In this document: one piece after another, positions 9,900-16,543 of the stretch | Numbering within the stretch: the stretch's first letter is position 1 | How the letters are laid out: the number at the start of each line of letters is the position of its first letter | Source: Streptomyces oryzae | GTDB lineage: Bacteria > Actinomycetota > Actinomycetes > Streptomycetales > Streptomycetaceae | Assembly: GCF_017676365.1 (NCBI RefSeq) | Contig: NZ_JADKMA010000052.1 | Coordinates: 1 to 39,306, forward strand | Direction of reading: 5' to 3' | Length of the DNA: 39,306 bases | The notes under the pieces: generated by a model | What the model was told of the DNA's origin: nothing | Database searches by the model: none | The model's input: the letters and a program-made list of their open reading frames with translations, nothing else | Translations under genes and position numbers: made by a program

Positions 9900-10913
9900 T
9901 CAGCCCGCGCGGTCCACCACCGCCGTGCACAGCCCGGCCAGGGCGGTCTTGGCGGGGTTGTCGGGCAGCGGAGCCAGCATCTCGCGGGCCTCGTCGGCGT
10001 ACCGCACGGTGGCGCGACGGGCCTGCTCCAGCGCGGGGTGGACGCGCAGCGCGGCCAGCGCCTCGTCGAGCCGTCCGTCGTCGCCGAGGTCCCCTTCGAG
10101 CAGCGCGCACAGCTCGCGGTCCTCGCGGGTGCCCTCCGGGCTCGCCGCACGTGCGCGCAGATAGAGCACCGGCAGGGTGGCGATGCCCTCCCGCAGATCG
10201 GTGCCGGGGGTCTTGCCGGACTCGTGTTCGTCGCTGGCGATGTCGAGGACGTCGTCGGCGAGCTGGAAGGCGACACCGATGCGTTCGCCGTACTGGGTGA
10301 GCACCGAGACGGTCCGCTCGTCGGCGCCGGACATCATCGCGCCGAAGCGGCCGGCGACGGCGATCAGCGAGCCGGTCTTGCCCGCGATCACCTCGAGGTA
10401 GTGGTCGATGGCGTCGTGGCCGTCCGCGGGGCCCGCGGTCTCCAAGATCTGGCCGGTGACGAGCCGTTCGAACGCCTGGGCCTGGATCCGGACCGCTTCG
10501 GGGCCGAGGTCGGCCAGTATGTGCGAGGCGCGGGAGAAGAGGAAGTCGCCGGTGAGGACGGCGACGGAGTTGTCCCAGTTGGCGTTGGCGCTGGGCACCC
10601 CGCGCCGCACATCGGCCTCGTCCATCACGTCGTCGTGGTAGAGCGTGGCGAGATGGGTCAGCTCCACGACCACGGCGGCGGGGACGACACCGGGCGCGTG
10701 CGGGTCGCCGAACTGGGCGCCGAGCATCACCAGCAGTGGCCGGAACCGTTTGCCACCGGCCCGCACGAGGTGCTGCGCCGCCTCCGTTATGAAGGGCACG
10801 TCGCTCTTGGTGGCCTCGATGAGGCCCTCCTCGACGGCCGCCAACCCGGCCAGGACATCGGCTTCGACAGCCTGGTCCCGCACGCTCAGCCCGAAGGGCC
10901 CGACGACGGTCAC
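9900..10913 (-). CDS. Long-chain polyprenyl diphosphate synthase
   Basis: Chain-elongating trans-prenyltransferase, 337 aa, condensing isopentenyl diphosphate onto an allylic primer. First Asp-rich motif DDVMD at 94-98, second DDVLD at 220-224, with GGKRFRP (53-59) for IPP binding. The fifth residue before the first motif is Ala (A89), a small residue that in this family permits long products. A heptaprenyl to nonaprenyl chain for menaquinone is therefore likely, fitting a genome neighbourhood of NADH:menaquinone reductase. Start is GTG at 10913 after AGGAG with eight bases spacing. The start overlaps the stop of a possible 67-codon upstream frame by four bases. Confidence 0.92.
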   Translation of the reverse strand: MTVVGPFGLSVRDQAVEADVLAGLAAVEEGLIEATKSDVPFITEAAQHLVRAGGKRFRPLLVMLGAQFGDPHAPGVVPAAVVVELTHLATLYHDDVMDEADVRRGVPSANANWDNSVAVLTGDFLFSRASHILADLGPEAVRIQAQAFERLVTGQILETAGPADGHDAIDHYLEVIAGKTGSLIAVAGRFGAMMSGADERTVSVLTQYGERIGVAFQLADDVLDIASDEHESGKTPGTDLREGIATLPVLYLRARAASPEGTREDRELCALLEGDLGDDGRLDEALAALRVHPALEQARRATVRYADEAREMLAPLPDNPAKTALAGLCTAVVDRAG

Positions 10914-11113
10914 GAGGGGTACTCCTGTCTGCGTACGTGGAACGAACGGAACGGGTTCTTCTCGGCGTCCGCCGCTGTCCGCGGCTGTCCGCTGCTGTCT
11001 GCCCTGAGTGTCTGGCCGGTGGTGTCTTCTTGTGCTGTCTTCTTGTGCTGTACGTCTGCTGGTGGTGCCTGGTTCGCGGTTTCCTGGCCGGATGCACCCG
11101 CCTGCGAGCGCAC
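10910..11113 (-). CDS. Possible 67-codon leader frame upstream of polyprenyl synthase
   Basis: Open frame from GTG at 11113 ending in a TGA that overlaps the polyprenyl synthase GTG (GTGA). The product is hydrophilic and Gln/Ala/Thr-rich with no recognised domain. In favour: the exact four-base coupling to the next gene. Against: AGGAGG directly abuts the GTG with no spacing, third positions are much poorer in G+C than in neighbouring genes, and the frame runs through 10-bp and 13-bp tandem repeats. More likely an untranslated leader. Confidence 0.2.
   Translation of the reverse strand: MRSQAGASGQETANQAPPADVQHKKTAQEDTTGQTLRADSSGQPRTAADAEKNPFRSFHVRRQEYPS
10973..11048. repeat. Two short tandem repeats in the polyprenyl synthase leader
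   Basis: Three 10-bp units of the type NGCTGTCYGC run from 10973 to 11002, and two perfect 13-bp units TGTCTTCTTGTGC occupy 11023-11048. Both unit lengths are not multiples of three. They lie between the start of the polyprenyl synthase and fumarylacetoacetase and look like slippage-generated sequence. Confidence 0.75.
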
Positions 11114-11253
11114 CCTCCTGTGGCAGCGTAACCGGTCACATAACGATCACGGTCGGCGCCTGCCCAGCAGACCACTCTTGTCGCGGCATGCCGGTATGTC
11201 CCGGGCAGCGGGCAAGGGCCGAATCGGTAGGGCCGGGGCAGGCATCCGGCACA

Positions 11254-11259
11254 TAGCCT
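11254..11259 (+). promoter_or_regulatory. Candidate -10 for leaderless fumarylacetoacetase mRNA
   Basis: TAGCCT ends seven bases before the ATG at 11267. No Shine-Dalgarno sequence precedes that ATG. This spacing would put the transcription start at or next to the A of the ATG. No good -35 is visible. Confidence 0.4.
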
Positions 11260-11266
11260 GACCCTC

Positions 11267-12472
11267 ATGAGTGACAGTGCCCTTTTCGGCCCGGACAACC
11301 TTCCGTACGGCGTCTTCAGCACTCCGGACCGGCCCGGCCACCGCCGGCTCGGCGTCCGGTTCGGCGACGACGTGCTCGACGTGGGCGCGGCTGCCGCCGC
11401 CTTCGGCTCGGCCCATGCCGAGGTGCTGCGAGCGCCCTCGCTCAACCCACTGCTGGCCGCCGGCCGGCCCGTCTGGCAGGAGGTACGCGCTGAGCTGCGC
11501 GGCTGGCTGACCGACGAAGCGCTCCGCGAGACCACGGCCCGCCATCTGCTGCCGCTGTCCGGCGTCCAGCTGCACCTCCCGTTCGAGGTCGCCGACTACG
11601 TCGACTTCTACGCCAGCGAGCACCACGCCACCAACGTCGGCCGGATCTTCCGCCCCGACGGTGAAGCGCTCACCCCCAACTGGAAGCATCTCCCGATCGG
11701 TTACCACGGGCGCGCGGGCACCGTCGTCGTCTCGGGTACGCCCGTGGTGCGCCCCCAGGGACAGCGCAAGCCCCCGAACGAGCCGGTGCCCGTCTTCGGA
11801 CCCTCGCGGCGGCTGGACATCGAGGCGGAGGTCGGCTTCGTCGTCGGCACCCCGAGCGAGCTGGGCCGCCCGGTGGGGCTGGCCGGATTCCGCGACCATG
11901 TGTTCGGGGTGACGCTGCTGAACGACTGGTCTGCGCGGGACATCCAGGCGTGGGAGTACGTGCCGCTGGGTCCCTTCCTGGGCAAGTCGTTCGCCACCTC
12001 CGTCTCGCCGTGGATCACTCCGCTGGACGCGCTGGACGCCGCGCGGGTGGCGCCGCCGCAGCGGGACTTCCCGCTGCTGCCGTATCTGGACGACGCGGCG
12101 GAGGAGGTCGAGCCCGGCGGCCTCGATCTGCGGATCACGGTGGAGCTGAACGGGCACGTCATCGCGGAGCCGCCGTTCGCCACCATGTACTGGACGGCGG
12201 CGCAGCAGCTCGCCCATATGACGGTGAACGGGGCTTCGCTGCGTACGGGTGATCTGTACGCGTCCGGCACCGTGAGCGGGCCCGAGCACAAGCAGCGCGG
12301 GTCGCTGTTGGAGCTGACCTGGGGCGGGCGAGAGCCGCTCACCCTTCCTGAGGGTGAGCGGGCCTTTCTTGAAGACGGTGACGAGGTGACGCTGACCGCT
12401 TGGGCGCCTGGCCCTGGCGGGGGCCGGATCGGGTTGGGCGAGGTGCGGGGGAGGGTTCTCCCCAGCGAATAA
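11267..12472 (+). CDS. fahA: Fumarylacetoacetase
   Basis: Hydrolyses fumarylacetoacetate to fumarate and acetoacetate, the last step of tyrosine/homogentisate catabolism. 401 aa. Metal and catalytic residues align with the mammalian enzyme at a constant offset of 13: D113 (D126) and H120 (H133) in VDFYASEHH, E186 and E188 in DIEAEVG, D220 in LNDWSARD, and K240 in GPFLGKSF. The N-terminal SH3-like domain occupies about 1-105. The ATG has no ribosome binding site, suggesting leaderless translation. No other tyrosine-degradation gene is nearby, so it is probably a single-gene unit. It ends at an inverted repeat and faces recQ. Confidence 0.95.
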   Translation: MSDSALFGPDNLPYGVFSTPDRPGHRRLGVRFGDDVLDVGAAAAAFGSAHAEVLRAPSLNPLLAAGRPVWQEVRAELRGWLTDEALRETTARHLLPLSGVQLHLPFEVADYVDFYASEHHATNVGRIFRPDGEALTPNWKHLPIGYHGRAGTVVVSGTPVVRPQGQRKPPNEPVPVFGPSRRLDIEAEVGFVVGTPSELGRPVGLAGFRDHVFGVTLLNDWSARDIQAWEYVPLGPFLGKSFATSVSPWITPLDALDAARVAPPQRDFPLLPYLDDAAEEVEPGGLDLRITVELNGHVIAEPPFATMYWTAAQQLAHMTVNGASLRTGDLYASGTVSGPEHKQRGSLLELTWGGREPLTLPEGERAFLEDGDEVTLTAWAPGPGGGRIGLGEVRGRVLPSE

Positions 12473-12488
12473 GTGAGGGCGCCGCCTT

Positions 12489-12532
12489 GGCACCCCCTCC
12501 CTTGGTGCACGCCTTTCCGGGGAGGGGGTGCC
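12489..12532 (+). terminator. Inverted repeat after fumarylacetoacetase
   Basis: GGCACCCCCTCCC (12489-12501) is perfectly complementary to 12520-12532 with an 18-base loop, 16 bases after the stop codon. There is no U-tract, as is common in Streptomyces. Its right arm is the first part of intergenic repeat copy 2. Confidence 0.6.
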
Positions 12533-12606
12533 CCTGACCGTTGTCTGCGGCCTGCAGGGCACGTCGTGGCTGGTCGCGCAGTTCCCCGCGCCCCTGACGG
12601 GGCGCG
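12522..12606. repeat. Streptomyces-type intergenic repeat, copy 2
   Basis: Same architecture as 6272-6354: GAGGGGGTGCCCC, a divergent middle with TGCGG and CTGC blocks, then TGGCTGGTCGCGCAGTTC and a hairpin (CGCGCCCC 12587-12594, GGGGCGCG 12599-12606). It abuts the recQ stop codon at 12607. Both copies lie between convergent genes. Confidence 0.8.
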
Positions 12607-14496
12607 TCACCCCGCGAGGGCGGCCAGCACCCCCTCTCCGTAATTGGAGAGCTTCTTCTCGCCGACGCCCGGGATGGTGCCCAGCTCTTCCATGGTGCCG
12701 GGGCGCTGGAGCGCAATCTCGCGGAGCGTCGAGTCGTGGAAGACGATGTACGGCGGAACGCCCTGTTCGCGGGCCTGCTCGAGGCGCCAGGCGCGCAGCG
12801 CCTCGAAGAGCGGCTGGGCCTCGGCGGGGAGGTCCACGGGCGCAGCGCTCTTCCCGCTCCCGCCCCGCGAGCGGGAGCCCTCGGCGGTCTGGCGCGGCAC
12901 CTTCGCCGGTGCCGGGTCCTTGCGCAGCCGCACCTCCCGCTCGCCGCGCAGCACCGTGGCGCTCGCGTCGGTGAGCACCAGCGTGCCGTGCTCGCCCTCG
13001 ATCTCCAGCAGCCCCTGGGCGATCAACTGGCGGATGACGCCGCGCCATTCGGCCTCGCCCAGCTCGGTGCCGACGCCGAAGACCGAGAGCGCGTCGTGGT
13101 CGAACTGGATGACCTTGGCGGTCCTGCGGCCCAGCAGGATGTCCACCAGCTGGCCCGAACCGAACTTCTGGCCGCGCTCCCTCTTGAGCCGTACGACGGT
13201 GGAGAGCACCTTCTGCGCGGGGACGGTGCCGTCCCAGGACTCAGGTGGGGTCAGGCAGGTGTCGCAGTTGCCGCACGAGCTCTCGGCGGCGCCCTCCTCC
13301 GGCTCCTGGCCGAAGTAGGTGAGCAGCTGTCCGCGCCGGCAGCTGACCGTCTCGCACAGCGAGAGCATCGCGTCCAGATGCGTCCGCGCCCTGCGCTGGA
13401 AGGCAGCGTCTCCCTCGCCGCTCTCGATCAGCTTGCGCTGCTGGACGACGTCCTGGAGGCCGTAGGCGAGCCAGGCGGTGGACGGCAGGCCGTCCCGCCC
13501 GGCACGGCCCGTCTCCTGGTAGTAGCCCTCGACCGACTTGGGCAGCTCCAGGTGCGCGACGAAGCGTACGTCCGGCTTGTCGATGCCCATGCCGAAGGCG
13601 ATCGTGGCCACCACGACCAGGCCCTCCTCGCGCAGAAAACGCGACTGGTGCGCGGCGCGGGTGCCCGCGTCCAGCCCTGCGTGGTAGGGCACCGCCTCGA
13701 TGCCGTTGTCGCACAGGAACTGGGCTGTGCGCTCCACCGCGTTCCGCGACAGGCAGTAGACGATGCCCGCGTCGCCCTGATGCTCCTCCTTGAGGAAGCG
13801 CAGCAGCTGCTTCTTCGGGTCCCGCTTGGGCACGATGCGGTACTGGACGTTGGGCCGGTCGAAGCTGGCCACGAAGTCCCGCGCGCCGCCCAGGCCGAGC
13901 CGCTGGACGATTTCGCGGTGGGTGGCGCGGGTGGCGGTGGCCGTCAGTGCGATGCGCGGTACGCCGGGCCAGCGCTCGCCGAGCATCGACAGGTTCAGAT
14001 AGTCGGGGCGGAAGTCGTGGCCCCATTGAGCGACGCAGTGCGCCTCGTCGATCGCGAAGACCGACACCTTGCCGCGCTCCAGCAGTGCCGTCGTCGTCTC
14101 CAGGCGCAGCCGCTCCGGCGCGATGTAGAGCAGGTCGAGCTCGCCGGCCAGGAACTCGGCCTCCACGACCCGCCGCTGGTCGAGGTCGAGCGTGGAGTTG
14201 AGGAACCCGGCGCGTACGCCCAGCGCCCGCAGCGCGTCCACCTGGTCCTGCATCAGGGCGATGAGGGGCGAGATCACCACGCCCGTACCCGGTCTGACCA
14301 GGGCCGGGATCTGATAGCAGAGCGACTTGCCGCCGCCGGTCGGCATCAGCACCACCGCGTCGCCGCCGCGGATGACGTGCTCGATGGCGGCTTCCTGCTG
14401 CCCGCGGAACGCGCCGTAACCGAAGACCCTGCGCAGGACGCGCAGCGCCGCCGTCTCGGACGTCCCGCCGGCTCCCCCGGCACTCTCCTGAAGCAT
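12607..14496 (-). CDS. recQ: ATP-dependent DNA helicase RecQ
   Basis: 3'-5' superfamily 2 helicase in recombination and fork repair. 629 aa from ATG at 14496. Helicase motif I MPTGGGKS at 51-58, DEAH at 150-153 (FAIDEAHCVAQWGHDFRPDY), motif III ALTATA, motif VI QETGRAGRDG, a zinc-binding segment with CRRG then CGNCDTC, a winged-helix RQC part, and a C-terminal HRDC domain from about 545 ending GVGEKKLSNYGEGVL. The start is uncertain: ATG at 14508 is also possible, and no RBS precedes either. ATG 14496 is preferred because TATGGT lies seven bases upstream, as in other apparently leaderless genes here. Confidence 0.92.
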   Translation of the reverse strand: MLQESAGGAGGTSETAALRVLRRVFGYGAFRGQQEAAIEHVIRGGDAVVLMPTGGGKSLCYQIPALVRPGTGVVISPLIALMQDQVDALRALGVRAGFLNSTLDLDQRRVVEAEFLAGELDLLYIAPERLRLETTTALLERGKVSVFAIDEAHCVAQWGHDFRPDYLNLSMLGERWPGVPRIALTATATRATHREIVQRLGLGGARDFVASFDRPNVQYRIVPKRDPKKQLLRFLKEEHQGDAGIVYCLSRNAVERTAQFLCDNGIEAVPYHAGLDAGTRAAHQSRFLREEGLVVVATIAFGMGIDKPDVRFVAHLELPKSVEGYYQETGRAGRDGLPSTAWLAYGLQDVVQQRKLIESGEGDAAFQRRARTHLDAMLSLCETVSCRRGQLLTYFGQEPEEGAAESSCGNCDTCLTPPESWDGTVPAQKVLSTVVRLKRERGQKFGSGQLVDILLGRRTAKVIQFDHDALSVFGVGTELGEAEWRGVIRQLIAQGLLEIEGEHGTLVLTDASATVLRGEREVRLRKDPAPAKVPRQTAEGSRSRGGSGKSAAPVDLPAEAQPLFEALRAWRLEQAREQGVPPYIVFHDSTLREIALQRPGTMEELGTIPGVGEKKLSNYGEGVLAALAG

Positions 14497-14503
14497 GCCC
14501 GCC

Positions 14504-14509
14504 ACCATA
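14504..14509 (-). promoter_or_regulatory. Candidate -10 for leaderless recQ mRNA
   Basis: TATGGT on the minus strand ends seven bases before the ATG at 14496. No clear -35 is seen. If ATG 14508 is the true start this assignment falls. Confidence 0.3.
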
Positions 14510-14649
14510 GGCCGCGCCGCCGACATCGGTGGCCAGGCCTGTGGGTAGCTGAGCCTCCGCTTAGCGCTTCCCAGCACTTCCGGCTTCGCACTCAGCGCCA
14601 ACCTGCGTCCGGATCACTCCATTTTGCGGCGTATGCGGGTCGGTGTCGT

Positions 14650-14672
14650 TGCTAGCTTGACGTTGCCCTGCC
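14650..14672 (+). promoter_or_regulatory. Conserved promoter block, lipoprotein gene 1
   Basis: A 23-bp block beginning TGCTAG and containing TTGACGT recurs at 15318-15340 with four mismatches. TAGCTT inside it fits a TANNNT -10, which would give a leader of about 50 bases. Confidence 0.5.
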
Positions 14673-14715
14673 GATGGGTGCGGCGGGGCGAGCCGACCGA
14701 CGGAGGGGGAAGGAC

Positions 14716-15276
14716 GTGCGCACGTCAGCACGGAGAACGGGGGCGGTCGCCGCGGCGGCAGCGATCGTGCTGCTGGTGGGCGGCTGCGGCAGTGACGACG
14801 ACGACGGCAAGGGGGACGGGAAGGAGAGCGGGGCCAAGGGCGGCTTCGACGTCCCCGACCCCGGCGACAAGCGGCCCGACCTGGACGACGAGCCCGGCGG
14901 CGACGGCCCCCCGACGGGCGAGGACGGCGGCGCGGACGGCGGCTCCGTGGACCCCACAGCCGTGGCCGGGTCCTGGTCCACAGCGCCCGATGTGGAGGGC
15001 GACTCCGTCGTCTTCGATGTCGGTTCGGACAACAGCGTCGACATGATCATCCCGGGCCACTGCAAAGGCACCCTGAGCGGCAAGACCATCGACCTCAGCT
15101 GCACCGAGGGCAAGAAGAGCTACACACACGGAGTCATCAAGAGCTCCTCCGCCAAGAACATGACCGTCGCCTGGAGCAACGGCAGAACCACCGAACTCCA
15201 GAAGTACGGGGGCCCGCACCGGCGGACCAAGCCGGACTCCCCCTCGGACTTCCCGTCCGCCGAAGACCCCTTCTGA
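14716..15276 (+). CDS. Putative lipoprotein (paralogue 1)
   Basis: 186 aa lipoprotein precursor from GTG at 14716, preceded by GGAGGGGGAAGGA. N-terminus VRTSARRTGAVAAAAAIVLL leads to the lipobox LVGGC with lipidated Cys24, followed by a long Asp/Gly-rich linker. The globular part starts near residue 85 (AGSWSTAPDVEGDSVVF) and has two cysteines (HCKGT, LSCTEG) that could form a disulfide. The segment SSSAKNMTVAWSNGRTTELQKYG matches the paralogue 100 bp downstream. No known domain recognised. The in-frame ATG at 14674 would put 14 residues before the signal peptide and is less likely. Confidence 0.82.
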   Translation: MRTSARRTGAVAAAAAIVLLVGGCGSDDDDGKGDGKESGAKGGFDVPDPGDKRPDLDDEPGGDGPPTGEDGGADGGSVDPTAVAGSWSTAPDVEGDSVVFDVGSDNSVDMIIPGHCKGTLSGKTIDLSCTEGKKSYTHGVIKSSSAKNMTVAWSNGRTTELQKYGGPHRRTKPDSPSDFPSAEDPF

Positions 15277-15317
15277 CCGGCCCGCAACCGGCCGGGGACC
15301 GGCCCGCCACACTCCCC

Positions 15318-15340
15318 TGCTAGGTTGACGTGACCCTGCG
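15318..15340 (+). promoter_or_regulatory. Conserved promoter block, lipoprotein gene 2
   Basis: Second copy of the block at 14650-14672, here with TAGGTT as the -10-like hexamer and TTGACGT following. It lies 34 bases upstream of the second lipoprotein start. Conservation outside coding sequence suggests the duplication included the promoter. Confidence 0.5.
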
Positions 15341-15373
15341 GAAGGAACCAGGGCACTCGACCGAGGAGGGGAA

Positions 15374-15922
15374 GTGCGCACGTCAGCGCGGATGACGGGG
15401 GCAGTGGCCGCGGCGGCGGCGATCGGGCTCCTGGTGAGCGGCTGCGGCAGCAGCGACGATGGCAAGAAGGACGAGAAGCCGAAGGCGGAGAAGAAGAACT
15501 CCGCCGAGCCCACCCCGAGCGAGCAGCCCGCGGGCAAGGGGCAGTTGCCCGGCGTGTGGTCGGCGCAGGCGGACGGCGAGAAGATGACGCTGACCGTGGT
15601 CGGCGACGCGGTCTCCCTGCTGCGGGACAAGAAGATGTGCGACGGCCGCGTCACCGAGGCGGGCGCAGACAAGTCCCTCATGCTCAAGTGCCCCGCCGGC
15701 GTCGGCGAGGAGCGCACCAACGGCAAGGTCGAGAAGGTGTCGGCCAAGATGCTGAAGGTCGCCTGGAACGGCGGCAGCACGGACACCTACACCAAGGTCG
15801 CCGACGCTCCCGCGAAGCTTCCCAAGGACCCCGGCGAACTGGACGACGTGCCCGGCCTCAAGGACAAGCTGAAGAAGGTCACCGAAGAGCCCGGCAAGGT
15901 GCGGGAGTACCCCGGGAACTGA
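15374..15922 (+). CDS. Putative lipoprotein (paralogue 2)
   Basis: 182 aa lipoprotein precursor, GTG at 15374 after GGAGGGGAA. The N-terminus VRTSARMTGAVAAAAAIGLL and lipobox LVSGC (Cys24) are nearly identical to the gene upstream. A Lys/Glu-rich linker follows (25-55). The folded part starts GVWSAQADGEKMTLTVV and keeps the paired cysteines (KKMCDGR, LKCPAG) and the VSAKMLKVAWNGGSTDTYTK element of its paralogue, but the middle is diverged. The C-terminal tail is acidic and basic. Function unknown. A bidirectional terminator follows. Confidence 0.82.
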   Translation: MRTSARMTGAVAAAAAIGLLVSGCGSSDDGKKDEKPKAEKKNSAEPTPSEQPAGKGQLPGVWSAQADGEKMTLTVVGDAVSLLRDKKMCDGRVTEAGADKSLMLKCPAGVGEERTNGKVEKVSAKMLKVAWNGGSTDTYTKVADAPAKLPKDPGELDDVPGLKDKLKKVTEEPGKVREYPGN

Positions 15923-15937
15923 GCCCCGGGCAGCCGT

Positions 15938-15975
15938 GACGGCGAGGGCCCCGGGACCCCGGGGTCCTCGCCGTC
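15938..15975. terminator. Bidirectional hairpin between lipoprotein 2 and cupin
   Basis: 17-bp stem (15938-15954 with 15959-15975) containing one G-T wobble and a four-base loop, exactly between two convergent stop codons. No U-tract. Confidence 0.75.
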
Positions 15976-15990
15976 GTCGCGCTCTTCTCT

Positions 15991-16374
15991 TCAGGGGTCG
16001 CGCGGCGAGATCAGGTGCACCGACTCCTGCTCGTTGGGGTCGGTGCGCGCCACCACGACGGTGACGGGCTCCTCGCCGGTGACCGGCATGTGCGGCATGT
16101 TGGCCGGGACGTACACCATGTCGCCCGGGTTGAGGGTGTCGCGGTTCGAGAGGTCCTCCCCGTGCCAGATCTCGTGCGCGCCACTGACGACGTATATCGC
16201 CGACTCGTGGCCCGCGTGCAGATGAGGCTCGCCCCGGGAGTTCGCCGGGATGTGCAGGACGTGCAGACACAGTCCCTTCGCACCCACCGACTGGGCTGAG
16301 ACGCCCTCGGTGAAGATCCCGCCCTGCTTCCCCTCGTAACCGCCGTTCTCACGACGGAGAATCACACAGCCCAT
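15991..16374 (-). CDS. Cupin-domain protein
   Basis: Small single-domain cupin, 127 aa. Motif 1 is HLHAGHESAIYVVSG with metal-ligand candidates H51, H53 and E57; motif 2 is PGDMVYVPANMPHMPV with H95. This is the classical metal-binding set. Such stand-alone cupins include dioxygenases, isomerases and sensors, so activity cannot be assigned. ATG at 16374 with a weak TAGGA site upstream. It is transcribed away from the nuo operon terminator and convergent with the lipoprotein genes. Confidence 0.85.
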   Translation of the reverse strand: MGCVILRRENGGYEGKQGGIFTEGVSAQSVGAKGLCLHVLHIPANSRGEPHLHAGHESAIYVVSGAHEIWHGEDLSNRDTLNPGDMVYVPANMPHMPVTGEEPVTVVVARTDPNEQESVHLISPRDP

Positions 16375-16425
16375 GCCAGAAATTCCTACCGTTTCAGCGC
16401 ACTTGTTGTCACCGTAACTTCACAA

Positions 16426-16465
16426 GAGGCCGCCAGAGTCCCCCTCGTGGGTCTCTGGCGGCCTC
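16426..16465 (-). terminator. Terminator hairpin at the end of the nuo operon
   Basis: Perfect 13-bp stem GAGGCCGCCAGAG (16426-16438) with 16453-16465 and a 14-base loop, about 80 bases after the nuoN stop in the direction of transcription. Directly beyond it lies an imperfect palindrome (16406-16425) in the cupin upstream region. Confidence 0.8.
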
Positions 16466-16543
16466 CTGGTGAGCATTGCTTCCGGCCCCGCTACGAAGCG
16501 GAACGGTGAGCATGTCGGGTGCGCTGTATGGCTCGTTGTGGAT

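Noticed and set aside
11120..11150. Rex site upstream of the polyprenyl synthase (TGTGACCGGTTACG)
   Set aside because: One half-site fits but the other has too many mismatches.
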